A stretch of 64,000 nucleotides of DNA from UBA7803 sp041690675 (lineage in GTDB: Bacteria > Pseudomonadota > Gammaproteobacteria > Pseudomonadales > Azotimanducaceae), in the NCBI GenBank assembly GCA_041690675.1, contig JAWLGU010000014.1, positions 1 to 64,000 on the forward strand, in the 5' to 3' direction. The position numbers and the translations under genes are program-made. Below the pieces are notes generated by a model, which saw only the letters and a list, made by a program, of their open reading frames with translations, did not search any database and was not told the origin of the DNA. Numbering within the stretch: position 1 is the stretch's first letter; the number at the start of each line of letters is the position of its first letter. Below, one piece after another: positions 34,059 through 42,636 of the stretch.

Positions 34059-35612
34059 ATGAGCTGGGAGCGGGAAGTCCGGGAGATCGAGCGGCGGCGC
34101 CACCTGGCCCGGCAGCAAGGCGGCAAGGCCGGCATCGCCCGGCAGCATGCCAAGGGGCGGCTCACCGTGCGCGAGCGCATCGACGCACTGCTCGACCCGG
34201 GCTCCTTCGAGGAGCAGGGGCGTGCCACCGCCGTTCCCGAGTATGACGAGGACGATCAGATCACCGACTTCGTGCCCGCCAACTACGTGGTGGGCTTCGG
34301 CCGCATCGACGGGCGCCGGGTGGTCGCCGGCGGCGAGGATTTCACGCTCAAGGGTGGATCGCCCAACGCCGCCGGCCTGCGCAAGAGTGTCTACGCCGAG
34401 CACCTGGCCTGCCGCTACCGCGTGCCGCTGGTCCGCCTTCTGGAAGGCGGCGGCGGCAGCGTTCGCAGCAGCGGTCGCAAGGGCGGCACCAGCGGCGAGC
34501 CGGTGTACGCCGCGCCGCGGTTCCGGATCATTGCCGATGCGCTGTCGCAGGTGCCCATCGCCTCGGCGGCGCTCGGTGCCGTGGCGGGATTCCCCGCGGG
34601 ACGCCTGGTGGCATCGCATTTCGCGGTGATGACCCGGCACACGGCCCAGGTGCTCATCGGCGGGCCGGCGTTGGTGGAGCGGGCCCTGGGGGTGCGATTG
34701 ACCAAGGACGAGCTAGGCGGTGCGGCCGTTCACGCCCTGTCCGGGGTGGTGGACAACCTGGCGGAGGACGAGCACGACGCGTTCCGGCAGATCCGCCGCT
34801 TTCTCTCGTATCTGCCCCCGAACGTGTGGGCGCGCGCGCCGCGACTCGCCAGTGACGACGACCCGGAACGCATGGAGCCGGACTTGCTCGATGCGGTGCC
34901 GCGGGACGGCAACGCGCCGTTCGACATGCGCGCCATCGTCGAGATGGTGGTCGACCGCGGCTCGTTCTTCGAGATGGGCGCCAGCTACGGACCCAGCCAG
35001 ATCTGCGGCCTGGCGAGGCTCGACGGTCAGCCCGTCGGCGTGCTGGCCAACGACTGCCGGCACTACGCCGGGGCCATGACCGCCGAAGCCGCGCAGAAGT
35101 ATCGGCGCTTCGTGGAGCTGTGCGACACCTTCCACCTGCCCATCGTCAACTTCGTCGATCAGCCCGGCTTCATGATCGGTCCGGAAGCCGAGCGGGCCGG
35201 CACCATCCGCTACGGCATGGCGGCGGTGGCCGCGGCGGTGCAGGCCACCGTGCCCTGGGCCTCGGTGCAGGTGCACAAGGGGTTCGGCGTCGCCACCGCC
35301 GCCCACTACGGCCCCGACGCCTACGTGCTGGCCTGGCCGTCGGTGGAGACCGGCGCCCTGCCTCTCGAAGGCGGCGTGGCGGTGGCCTACCACCGCGAGA
35401 TCGCCGCCGCCGAGGATCCGGAGGCCAGGCGGCGGGAGCTGGAGGAGGCGCTGCGCGCCAACCGCTCGCCCTTCGCGCGAGCCGAATCGTTCTCGGTGCA
35501 CGAGCTGATCGATCCCCGGGAGACGCGGCCGAATTTGTGCCGATGGGTGGAGTGGATTCAGCCGCTGCTCGAAGAGCTGACGGGGCCGGTGCGGTTCGGG
35601 TTTCGGCCCTGA
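34059..35612 (+). CDS. Acyl-CoA carboxylase carboxyltransferase (beta) subunit
   Basis: The 517-residue protein is a PccB/MccB-type carboxyltransferase that moves the carboxyl group from biotin to an acyl-CoA. The N-terminal half has KGRLTVRERIDALLDPGSF, GGEDFTLKGGS and the acyl-CoA loop GGGGSVRSSGRKGG. The C-terminal half has FVDQPGFMIGPEAERAG and the biotin-side loop HKGFGVATAAHYGPDAY. Sequence around the active site departs from propionyl-CoA types, so the substrate is uncertain. The reading frame is open far upstream, but ATG 34059 gives the family start. Partner candidates are the biotin carboxylase at 30126 and a carrier protein encoded elsewhere. Confidence 0.9.
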   Translation: MSWEREVREIERRRHLARQQGGKAGIARQHAKGRLTVRERIDALLDPGSFEEQGRATAVPEYDEDDQITDFVPANYVVGFGRIDGRRVVAGGEDFTLKGGSPNAAGLRKSVYAEHLACRYRVPLVRLLEGGGGSVRSSGRKGGTSGEPVYAAPRFRIIADALSQVPIASAALGAVAGFPAGRLVASHFAVMTRHTAQVLIGGPALVERALGVRLTKDELGGAAVHALSGVVDNLAEDEHDAFRQIRRFLSYLPPNVWARAPRLASDDDPERMEPDLLDAVPRDGNAPFDMRAIVEMVVDRGSFFEMGASYGPSQICGLARLDGQPVGVLANDCRHYAGAMTAEAAQKYRRFVELCDTFHLPIVNFVDQPGFMIGPEAERAGTIRYGMAAVAAAVQATVPWASVQVHKGFGVATAAHYGPDAYVLAWPSVETGALPLEGGVAVAYHREIAAAEDPEARRRELEEALRANRSPFARAESFSVHELIDPRETRPNLCRWVEWIQPLLEELTGPVRFGFRP

Positions 35613-35851
35613 GGAAGAAGGGTATCGGATGAGTCGGGTCGGCTGGCGGAGCCGAGTCGCCGGCCACCTTCAGCCGCTCCGCGGTGCCCTCGCTTGGCAG
35701 AGTTGCCGCCCCGCCCCTGGGACCGCCGTTCCTCCACAGCCGAAAGTCGCTCGCCCAATGAGGCGCGCCCGCTCGCGGCGCCGATACCAACGCCCCCCTG
35801 TCTCACGTGTTGGCTTACAATACGTGGCTTTGCAGCAACCGGAGTGAACTC

Positions 35852-36724
35852 ATGAGCTACTCGTTCGAAGGCAAGGTCGCCATCGTCACCGGCGCCGGAG
35901 GCGGGCTCGGGCGCTGTCACGCCCTGGAGCTGGCCCGCCGCGGCGCTCGCGTGGTGGTGAACGACCTGGGCGGCGCCATGGACGGCACCGGCGGTTCTTC
36001 CGAGGCGGCCATGGCCGTGGTGGAAGAGATCAAGGCTGCGGGGGGCGAAGCCATTGCCAACGGCGGTTCCGTCTCGGACCGGCAGGGCGCGAAGAGCATG
36101 GTGAAAGACGCCATGGACGCCTGGGGCCGCGTGGACGTGCTGATCAACAACGCGGGTATCCTGCGCGACAAGTCCTTCGCCAAGATGGAGCTGGACGACT
36201 TCCAGCTGGTGCTGGACGTGCACCTCATGGGCTCGGTGAACGTCACCAAGGAAGTGTGGCCCATCATGCGTGAGCAGAACTACGGCCGCATCGTCATGAC
36301 CACCTCGCCGTCGGGCCTGTACGGCAACTTCGGTCAAACGAACTACGGCGCCGCCAAGCTGGGGCTCGTGGGCTTCATGAACACCCTGAAGATCGAGGGC
36401 GCCAAGAACAACATCTACACCAACGCCATCGCCCCGGTGGCCGCCACCCGCATGACCGAGAACCTGATGCCGGAAGAGGCGCTGAAGCGGCTCGCCCCCG
36501 AGCTGGTGACTCCCGCGGTGGTGTACCTGTGCACGGAAGAGGCGCCCAACGGTGTGATCATTCAGGCCCAGGGCGGCCGGTTCTCCGTGGCGTGCATCGT
36601 CGAGAACGAGGGCGTGGATCTGGGGCCGGACGCCACGGTGGAGGACATCGCCGAGCACTATGCCCAGATCAGCGACCTCACCGGCGGCAAGCCCCGCAAC
36701 ATGCTGCAGCTCGGCGGGAGCTGA
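35852..36724 (+). CDS. SDR-family 3-hydroxyacyl-CoA dehydrogenase (MFE-2-like)
   Basis: The 290-residue protein resembles the (3R)-hydroxyacyl-CoA dehydrogenase unit of peroxisomal multifunctional enzyme 2: GKVAIVTGAGGGLGRCHAL, VVVNDLGGAMDGTG, NNAGILRDKSFAKM and the YGAAK active site. It would oxidise 3-hydroxyacyl-CoA with NAD. GGAGTGA lies before the ATG. The 239 bp upstream hold no convincing gene (a 72-codon open frame there has an unlikely Arg/Pro-rich product); TACAAT at 35816-35821 may be a -10 box. The gene fits the acyl-CoA theme of the region. Confidence 0.9.
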   Translation: MSYSFEGKVAIVTGAGGGLGRCHALELARRGARVVVNDLGGAMDGTGGSSEAAMAVVEEIKAAGGEAIANGGSVSDRQGAKSMVKDAMDAWGRVDVLINNAGILRDKSFAKMELDDFQLVLDVHLMGSVNVTKEVWPIMREQNYGRIVMTTSPSGLYGNFGQTNYGAAKLGLVGFMNTLKIEGAKNNIYTNAIAPVAATRMTENLMPEEALKRLAPELVTPAVVYLCTEEAPNGVIIQAQGGRFSVACIVENEGVDLGPDATVEDIAEHYAQISDLTGGKPRNMLQLGGS

Positions 36725-36732
36725 TCGTTCGC

Positions 36733-37362
36733 GTGCGACTCCCCGTCGACCCCGAGTCCATCAAGGGCTTCCTGCATCCGGAGGAGGGCGCCCGCCTGTT
36801 CGATCTCGCATTGGCGGCGAGCGCCTCGGGCCCTTGCCTGGAAGTCGGCAGCTACTGCGGCAAGTCGACCCTGTATCTGGGGACAGCTTGCCGGGAGCGG
36901 GGGGAACTGCTCTACGCCGTGGATCACCACCGTGGCTCCGAGGAGCATCAGGTGGGCGAGGAGTACCACGACTCGGAGCTGCTGGACCCGGAGAGCGGGC
37001 GGCTGGACTCGTTTCGCGCCTTTCGCAGCACCCTGGCTCGGGCCGGTCTCGAAGACACAGTAGTGCCCGTCGTGGCCGCATCCGCGCAGGCGGCTCGACA
37101 CTGGCTTACCCCGCTTTCGCTGGTGTTCATCGACGGCGGGCACAGCCGCGAGGCGGCGCTCGCGGACTATCGGAGCTGGGCTCCCCTCGTGGCTCCCGGC
37201 GGTTTCCTGGTCATTCATGACCTGTTTCCCGACCCCGCCGAAGGCGGCCAGGCACCCGTCGAGATCTATCGGCTTGCGCTGGCGTCGGGTCTGTTCGCGG
37301 AGCTCGAAACCACCCGCACCTTGGGCGTGCTGCAGCGCATCGCGTCCGGCTGTGCCGATTAG
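36733..37362 (+). CDS. Class I SAM-dependent methyltransferase
   Basis: The 209-residue protein has a SAM-binding glycine motif (CLEVGSYCGKSTLYLG), the acidic strand end LYAVDHHRGSEEH, and VFIDGGHSREAALADY, as in Methyltransf_24/O-methyltransferase-like proteins. The acceptor substrate is unknown. I chose GTG 36733, eight bp after the SDR stop, because the upstream part of the frame is a shadow of the SDR gene. It converges on the alpha-toroid gene with a four-base overlap. Confidence 0.82.
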   Translation: MRLPVDPESIKGFLHPEEGARLFDLALAASASGPCLEVGSYCGKSTLYLGTACRERGELLYAVDHHRGSEEHQVGEEYHDSELLDPESGRLDSFRAFRSTLARAGLEDTVVPVVAASAQAARHWLTPLSLVFIDGGHSREAALADYRSWAPLVAPGGFLVIHDLFPDPAEGGQAPVEIYRLALASGLFAELETTRTLGVLQRIASGCAD

Positions 37363-38366
37363 TTGGGCAACCAGACCCGGCTGAACAGGGTGCTCGCGGG
37401 GGTCAGGTCGCCGAGCGCGTCCGCGGCCAGGAGCACCGAGCCGGCGGTCCAGGTGGGACGCTCGTCGGGCCACATCACGTCGTCCTCGAACACGTAGCCC
37501 GTCCACCAGGAACCGTCTTCGGCCTGATAGCGCTGGAGGTGCCGGAACAGCTCGCGGGCCTTTCTGCGTTGCCCGGCGGCGACGCAGGCCATGGTCAGCT
37601 CGCAGGTTTCCGCGATGGTGATCCACGGCTGATCGGCGACGCAGCGGCAGCCCAGGCCCGGTTTCACGAAGTCGTCCCAGCGTTGCTCGAGGCGGCGCTG
37701 GGCCGCGCTGCCCTGAACGACGCCGGTCATCACCGGGTAGAACCAGTCCATGGAGTAGCGCGCCTTGCTCTCCCAGGTCCGGTCGAACCGGTCGGAGCGG
37801 TGTACCAGCGCGTGACCGAGGCGCTGTCGGGCGGCGAGCCACGGCCGCGGATCCTCACCCAGCTCCAGGGCCATAGCGGCCGCGCACTCCAGGCTCTTGT
37901 AGATGGAGCTGCAGCCCGTCACCAGGGCGTCCTTGTTGATGCCGGTGCGGGTGTCCAATGCCCAGTAGATCTCGCCGCTCCGCGCCTGCAGACCGAGCAC
38001 GAACTCCATGGCCTTGCGCACGGTGGGCCACAGATCCACGAGGAACCGCCGGTCGCCGGCGATGAGGTAGTGATGCCAGACGCCGGTGGCCGCGTAGGCG
38101 ACGAAGTTGGTTTCGGCTCGGGTTCCATCCGCCACGGCGTCGTCCTCGTAGGCGGCGAGCCACGCGCCGTCCGGGCGCTGGTGGTTCGCGAGCCAGCGGT
38201 AGGCGGCGTCGGCAGCGTCCAGGTGGCCCGCCACGGAGAGCCCCATGGCGGCCTCAACGTGATCCCAGGGATCCAGGATTCCGCCGGGAAACCAGGGAAT
38301 GGCGCCGCTGGCCTGCTGCACGCCCAGGATGTAGCTGGCCGTGGCGCGCAGGTGCTCCCCCTTCAC
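37359..38366 (-). CDS. Alpha/alpha-toroid (terpene cyclase/prenyltransferase-like) protein
   Basis: The 335-residue protein shows repeated helical segments with QxxxGxxxW-like elements (YILGVQQASGAIPWFPGG, WLANHQRPDGAWLAAYED, HLQRYQAEDGSWWTGYVF), which suggests an alpha/alpha6 toroid as in terpene cyclases, prenyltransferases and some glycoside hydrolases. The DxDD motif of squalene-hopene cyclases is not visible, so cyclase activity is doubtful. No signal peptide is seen. Its GTG start overlaps the upstream methyltransferase stop by four bases; with the glycosyltransferase this forms a three-gene unit, so a role in a glycoconjugate is the likeliest inference. Confidence 0.72.
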   Translation of the reverse strand: MKGEHLRATASYILGVQQASGAIPWFPGGILDPWDHVEAAMGLSVAGHLDAADAAYRWLANHQRPDGAWLAAYEDDAVADGTRAETNFVAYAATGVWHHYLIAGDRRFLVDLWPTVRKAMEFVLGLQARSGEIYWALDTRTGINKDALVTGCSSIYKSLECAAAMALELGEDPRPWLAARQRLGHALVHRSDRFDRTWESKARYSMDWFYPVMTGVVQGSAAQRRLEQRWDDFVKPGLGCRCVADQPWITIAETCELTMACVAAGQRRKARELFRHLQRYQAEDGSWWTGYVFEDDVMWPDERPTWTAGSVLLAADALGDLTPASTLFSRVWLPN

Positions 38367-39100
38367 CGGGCGCTCCCGTCGGCTTCGCGGGTGAAGTAGA
38401 GCACCAGACTCTTGCCCATGATCGGGTTCAGGAGACGATCCAGGGCCCGGGAGATCCACGGGCGTCGCATCAGGTCCCAGACCAGGAAACGGTGGTAGGT
38501 TCGCACGGGCCAGGCCCGCTCTCCCCGCTCCCAGAGCAGGCAGCGCAGCCACCAGTACGGCACGTGAAGGCTGTGAGCCCAGTGGCGGTGGAAGCGTCGC
38601 AGGTCGTTCGCCTCCACGGCGGCGGTGATCTCGCGCTCGCGGAAGATGCGAACATGTCCGCCTTCCACCTGGTGGTAGGCATCCGACAGCCGCCAGCACA
38701 CCCATTCCGGGACGAACCGCGGCACGCTCACGGCCAGCACGCCCCCGGGCTTCAGCACCCGGCGGATCTCCTGCAGCACGGCGCGGTAGTCGTGGATGTG
38801 CTCGAGCACCTCGGCGCAGATCACCCGGTCGAAGGTGGCGTCGGCGAAGGGCAGGGCGAGCCCGCTGCCGCGAACCCAGCCCAGCGCCCGCGCCGCGGCC
38901 GCTTCCCCGGAAGGCGCGAATTCCCGGGCGCGCCCCGCGGCGGTGGTGAGGTCGCGGAACGACAGGTCCAGTCCCACCACGTGCACCGGCGCCTCGAGCC
39001 AGGCGGTGATGGCGTGACGCCCCTCGCCGCAGCCGAGATCGAGAATCCGCTGGCCGGGCACCAGCCGCAGTCGATGGAAGTCGATGGTGGTGAGGCTCAC
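38363..39100 (-). CDS. Class I SAM-dependent methyltransferase (UbiE/Methyltransf_11 type)
   Basis: The 245-residue protein has SAM motif I ILDLGCGEGRHAI, the acidic VVGLDLSF, and the post-motif FDRVICAEVLEHIHD with PGGVLAVSVPRFVPE. It probably methylates a small molecule or lipid-linked glycan. The C-terminal half is rich in Trp and Arg and may contact the membrane. The GTG start shares four bases with the glycosyltransferase stop, and its own stop overlaps the alpha-toroid gene, so the three proteins are probably made in matched amounts. Confidence 0.86.
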   Translation of the reverse strand: MSLTTIDFHRLRLVPGQRILDLGCGEGRHAITAWLEAPVHVVGLDLSFRDLTTAAGRAREFAPSGEAAAARALGWVRGSGLALPFADATFDRVICAEVLEHIHDYRAVLQEIRRVLKPGGVLAVSVPRFVPEWVCWRLSDAYHQVEGGHVRIFREREITAAVEANDLRRFHRHWAHSLHVPYWWLRCLLWERGERAWPVRTYHRFLVWDLMRRPWISRALDRLLNPIMGKSLVLYFTREADGSAR

Positions 39101-40389
39101 CGCGCCACCGCTTCGCGGCCGAGCACCTGACCGTACAGTTCGGTGAGCGCAGTGGCGGCGCGGGACCAGGAAAAGTTCTGCAGGATGCGCTGCCGTCCCC
39201 GGCGCCCGAGGCTGGCCCGAGCCGCCGGGTTCTGAAGCAGCTCGGCAATGGCTGCAGCCAGGGCGGCGGGGTCGCGCGCCGGGACGATGCGGCCCGCATC
39301 CCCCACCACCTCGGGCAGCGCGCCACCGTCGGTGGATACCACCGGAATGCCGCTCGCCATGGCTTCCCCCGCTGGCAGGCCGAAACCTTCGTATTCGGAC
39401 GGCACCACGGCCAGGGTGGAGCGCGCGTACAGCCGCCGGAACTCCTCCGCCGAGACCCCGTGAAGGAACTCGATGCGGTTGCCCACGCCCAGGCGCCGGA
39501 TCAAGGCGTCGGTAGCGCCGCCGGGCTTCGGCTTGCCCACGAATACCAGGCGCAGGCGCGGAAACCGCTCACACAAGGTCGCGAACGCAGGCAGGAGGTG
39601 CTGGGAGCCCTTCAGCGGTTGGTCGGCGCTGGCGGTGGTGATGAGCAGCCAATCTTCCCGGGGAACGTCGGGCTCCGGGTAGAAGACCTCGGTGTCGATG
39701 CCGTTGTGAATCACATGCACCCGCTCTGGCGCGATGTCGAAGGCGTCGCAGATGTCCTGTCGGGATCGTTCGCTCACCGTGACGATGTGCCGGAGCTGTC
39801 GTGCCACGCGGCCTTGCATGCGCAGAAAGTGGTGCCAGCGCCGGATCAGCAATCGGTGGCCCCAGTCCTTGGCGTGGGCCAGCGCGATTTTCCTGTCCCA
39901 GGTGATCGGGTGGTGGATGGTGGTCACCAGCGGCACCCCCCGCTGCTGTAGCTCCAACGTGCCCCACGACAGGCATTGGTTGTCGTGCACCACGTCGTAC
40001 GGGATGCCCTGGCGGGCCAGGCGGACGAAGTGACGCGCGAGCCGACGGCCGAAGGTGTACGGCTCCGGGAACCCGCCGGTGAGCATGGAGAACCACTCGA
40101 ACGTATCGGTGGCCGACAGCAGGTGTCGCGGGCGCAGGGCGGTGACGTGGTTGGGTGCCTCGAACAGGTTCAGTCCCGGCAGCTTGACGAGCCGCACCCG
40201 CGGGTCGAGCTCCGGGTACGGCTCCCCGGAAATGACGTCCACCTGGTGACCCGCGCCCACCAGGGCGCGCGAGAGGTACTTGAGATAGATGCCCTGGCCA
40301 CCACTGTAGGGGTTGCTGCGATAGCCGAGCAGCGCCACGCGGAGGGGGGCGGCAGGCGTCGCGACAGATCGTAGCGCCGGCTCGGACAT
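39097..40389 (-). CDS. Family 4 glycosyltransferase (GT-B)
   Basis: The 430-residue GT-B enzyme has the donor-side EX7E motif in VPSEYEGFGLPAGEAMASG, HNGIDTEVFYPEPDVP, and an N-terminal acceptor domain starting LRVALLGYRSNPYSGGQGIYL. It would add a hexose or similar sugar from a nucleotide or lipid donor to a glycan or lipid. It is the first gene of the glycosyltransferase-methyltransferase-toroid operon. Just upstream are an AT-rich stretch with AGAAT-CAA-ATTCT (40409-40421), a possible promoter, and then the palindromic repeat array at the assembly gap. Confidence 0.9.
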   Translation of the reverse strand: MSEPALRSVATPAAPLRVALLGYRSNPYSGGQGIYLKYLSRALVGAGHQVDVISGEPYPELDPRVRLVKLPGLNLFEAPNHVTALRPRHLLSATDTFEWFSMLTGGFPEPYTFGRRLARHFVRLARQGIPYDVVHDNQCLSWGTLELQQRGVPLVTTIHHPITWDRKIALAHAKDWGHRLLIRRWHHFLRMQGRVARQLRHIVTVSERSRQDICDAFDIAPERVHVIHNGIDTEVFYPEPDVPREDWLLITTASADQPLKGSQHLLPAFATLCERFPRLRLVFVGKPKPGGATDALIRRLGVGNRIEFLHGVSAEEFRRLYARSTLAVVPSEYEGFGLPAGEAMASGIPVVSTDGGALPEVVGDAGRIVPARDPAALAAAIAELLQNPAARASLGRRGRQRILQNFSWSRAATALTELYGQVLGREAVAR

Positions 40390-40436
40390 CGGGCCTCGAG
40401 GCAAAAAAGAATCAAATTCTAATGAAATGGCGCACC

Positions 40437-40597
40437 CGCTGCGAGCGCAGCGGACGCGCTGCGAGNNNNNNNNNNNNNNNNNNNNNNNNNNNNNNNNNNN
40501 NNNNNNNNNNNNNNNNNNNNNNNNNNNNNNNNNNNNNNNNNNNNNNNNNNNNNNNNNNNNNNNNNGCGCAGCGGACGCGCTGCGAGCGCAGCGGGCG
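40437..40597. repeat. 20-bp palindromic tandem repeat interrupted by the assembly gap
   Basis: The unit CGCTGCGAGCGCAGCGGACG occurs complete at 40437-40456, restarts at 40457-40465, and resumes after the gap at 40566-40577 and 40578-40597 (last copy with one change). CGCTGCG and CGCAGCG are complementary, so each unit can form a hairpin. The true copy number is hidden by the N run. Confidence 0.85.
40466..40565. other. Assembly gap (100 N)
   Basis: Exactly 100 unknown bases, the usual placeholder for a scaffold gap of unknown size. The repeat unit stops on one side and resumes on the other, so the gap was probably caused by the tandem array. Confidence 0.99.
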
Positions 40598-40626
40598 ACG
40601 GACAATGGAGGGAGGTGTCGCGGTTC

Positions 40627-41550
40627 TTAGGTGTTGCTCACGGCAATGTGCGGTTTGCCGGGCAGCATGTGGGCGGCTGCGTCGCCCGACGTGTCGGCGA
40701 GCACAGGCTGGTAGTCGGCGTCGGCTGTGGCGATGTTCTGGCCATGGAGATGGTGGACGAGGTTCGCGATCCACTGCTGCCCGCTGTGGGTGCGGCGCAG
40801 GTAGCCGAGGGCCACTGGGAGAAACGGGTAGACTTGGGCGTAGAAGAAAGCCGGGAAGTCGTCGCGCAGAGCCGTAGGGCTCTGATACCCCAGCCGCTCC
40901 GCTTCGCCGTTCTCCTCGAGCTCAGCGAACAGCCGGGGATGCTTTCGGGCGTAGCCCGGATCGCCCATCTGGCCGATGAGATCCGCGGCCCGCACCAGTG
41001 CGCCGATGCTGTCGAGCTGCTGATAGAGGGAGTCCTTGGGAATGGGGAAGCGGGTCATCTCGATGTAGGATGCCACCACGGCGCCGTCGATCACCGGATC
41101 TCCGGCGAAGCGCTCCATCACGAACATGCAGCCGCGGGAGACGTGATAAGGCATCAGGAACGCGTCGGTGGTGCCCTTGGGCGGTGTCACCCGCTTGCCG
41201 CTCGGGTCCACCAGGTAGGAACCCGCGCGGTCGTCGCGAAGCAGTCCACGGCGATAGCCGATGTCGTGAAACAACAGCGCCACCACGGCCTGCAGGCAGC
41301 TGATGGGGCTCAGATCGCCGCGGGTGAGCTGGCGCCCGCGAAAGATCTCGATCCCGGCCTCGGTAACCAGCAGGGTGTGTTCGAGATCGTGATACGGGCA
41401 GTCGCAGTCGCGCAGTATGGTCAGCGCCGTGCGCGTGGCGCGCTCGATTCCCGCTTCGAGCTCGGCGCCGACGCCGGGATACATGTCCCGGTAAGCACCT
41501 CGCGCGAAACCCACGAAGGCATCTATCAGTACTCCATTCGCATCGAACAT
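40627..41550 (-). CDS. HD-domain metal-dependent phosphohydrolase-like protein
   Basis: The 307-residue soluble protein has HD-domain metal ligands in YHDLEHT (53-59) and LLFHDIGYRRG (93-103), with later Asp residues in AADLIGQMGD. The arrangement resembles cyclic nucleotide phosphodiesterase-like HD proteins, but no GYP motif is present and the substrate is unknown. It is monocistronic, divergent from metR, and its 3' end lies 30 bp from the palindromic repeat array. Confidence 0.82.
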   Translation of the reverse strand: MFDANGVLIDAFVGFARGAYRDMYPGVGAELEAGIERATRTALTILRDCDCPYHDLEHTLLVTEAGIEIFRGRQLTRGDLSPISCLQAVVALLFHDIGYRRGLLRDDRAGSYLVDPSGKRVTPPKGTTDAFLMPYHVSRGCMFVMERFAGDPVIDGAVVASYIEMTRFPIPKDSLYQQLDSIGALVRAADLIGQMGDPGYARKHPRLFAELEENGEAERLGYQSPTALRDDFPAFFYAQVYPFLPVALGYLRRTHSGQQWIANLVHHLHGQNIATADADYQPVLADTSGDAAAHMLPGKPHIAVSNT

Positions 41551-41694
41551 AGCGGTGGGCCTGGTCAGTTGGCGGACAGTCTATGCCCATCCGATGGCGG
41601 GCTTCGTGCGGCGATGCACACTTCTCCGGCTCCCATCAGCCGCATGACATTGCCATTACACATGAATACTATGCAGGTTCAGCGTAGCCCAAAC

Positions 41695-41707
41695 TGAACA
41701 AATTTCA
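41695..41707 (+). promoter_or_regulatory. MetR-type operator overlapping the metR start codon
   Basis: TGAA-CAAAT-TTCA matches the MetR consensus TGAA-N5-TTCA exactly. Its last base is the A of the metR ATG. More widely spaced half sites (TGAA 41663, TTCA 41678) lie upstream. A MetR dimer bound here would block its own expression. Confidence 0.6.
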
Positions 41708-42633
41708 TGTCCATCGAGCTCAGGCATCTGCGCACCCTGGTGGCTCTGCGGGACACCGGCAGTCTGGTGGAGGCGGCCGAGCGGGTGTTTCTCACCCAGT
41801 CGGCGCTCTCCCATCAGCTCAAGGATCTGGAGACCCGGCTGGGGTGCGCCCTGTTCATCCGCAAGACCCGGCCCGTCCGCTTCACCACCGCCGGACAGCG
41901 GCTGCTGAAGCTGGCTGACGAGGTGCTGCCCTTGGTGCACGGGGCGGAGCAGGACCTGGCGCGTCTGGCGGGGGGCGAGGCCGGGCGGATCTTCATGGCC
42001 ATCGAATGCCACAGCTGCTTCGAGTGGCTGCTGCCCGCCATCGACCGCTACCGCGAGGCGTGGAGCGACGTGGAGCTGGACATCGCCAGTGGTTTCCACT
42101 TCGCGCCGTTGCCGGCTTTGGCCCGCGGTGACCTGGATCTGGTGATCACCGCCGATCCCATCGACGACCCGGGCCTCGCCTACCTGCCGCTGTTCAGCTA
42201 CGAGGCACAGCTCGCCGTAGCCCGGGAGCACCCCCTGGCCGGCAAGCCGTGGATCGAGCCCGAGGACCTGGTCGGGGAGACCCTCATCAGCTACCCGGTC
42301 GATCGGGACCGGCTGGACATCTTCAAGAACTTTCTGGAGCCCGCCGGGGTGGAGCCGGCGCGGATCCGCAACGCGGAGCTCACCACCATGATGGTGCAGC
42401 TCGTGGCCAGCGGCCGTGGTGTGGTGTGTCTGCCGAACTGGGCGTTGCACGAGTATCGGGAGCGCGACTACGTGGTGGTGAAGTCCTTGGGGGAGGAGGG
42501 GGTGTGGCCGACCCTGTACGCCGCCGTGCGCCGGGACCAGCGCAACGCCCCGTACATTCAGGGCTTCGTGGAGGTGGCCAAGCAGACCTGCTTCGACAAT
42601 CTGGTGGGGATCGTGACGGCGGAAGTGGATTGA
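41707..42633 (+). CDS. metR: MetR, LysR-type regulator of methionine biosynthesis
   Basis: The 308-residue regulator has an N-terminal winged helix-turn-helix (LRHLRTLVALRDTGSLVEAA, TQSALSHQLKDLE) and a periplasmic-binding-like effector domain with AIECHSCFEWLLPAID, GDLDLVITADP and YPVDRDRLDIFKNFLEPAGV, all close to E. coli MetR, which senses homocysteine and controls metE and metH. No met gene lies next to it here; the Cys/Met-type PLP enzyme is 17 kb away. A MetR box overlaps its start codon. A heptad-repeat element lies directly after its stop. Confidence 0.94.
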   Translation: MSIELRHLRTLVALRDTGSLVEAAERVFLTQSALSHQLKDLETRLGCALFIRKTRPVRFTTAGQRLLKLADEVLPLVHGAEQDLARLAGGEAGRIFMAIECHSCFEWLLPAIDRYREAWSDVELDIASGFHFAPLPALARGDLDLVITADPIDDPGLAYLPLFSYEAQLAVAREHPLAGKPWIEPEDLVGETLISYPVDRDRLDIFKNFLEPAGVEPARIRNAELTTMMVQLVASGRGVVCLPNWALHEYRERDYVVVKSLGEEGVWPTLYAAVRRDQRNAPYIQGFVEVAKQTCFDNLVGIVTAEVD

Positions 42634-42636
42634 GGG

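Noticed and set aside
35629..35847. A 72-codon open frame between the carboxyltransferase and SDR genes
   Set aside because: The product is Arg/Pro-rich with no motif, and the usual codon pattern of the neighbours is missing; it is probably non-coding upstream DNA.
37359..38366. Squalene-hopene cyclase
   Set aside because: The protein is about half the usual length and I see no DxDD motif.
40437..40597. CRISPR-like repeats around the gap
   Set aside because: The 20-bp units abut each other without spacers, so this is a tandem repeat.
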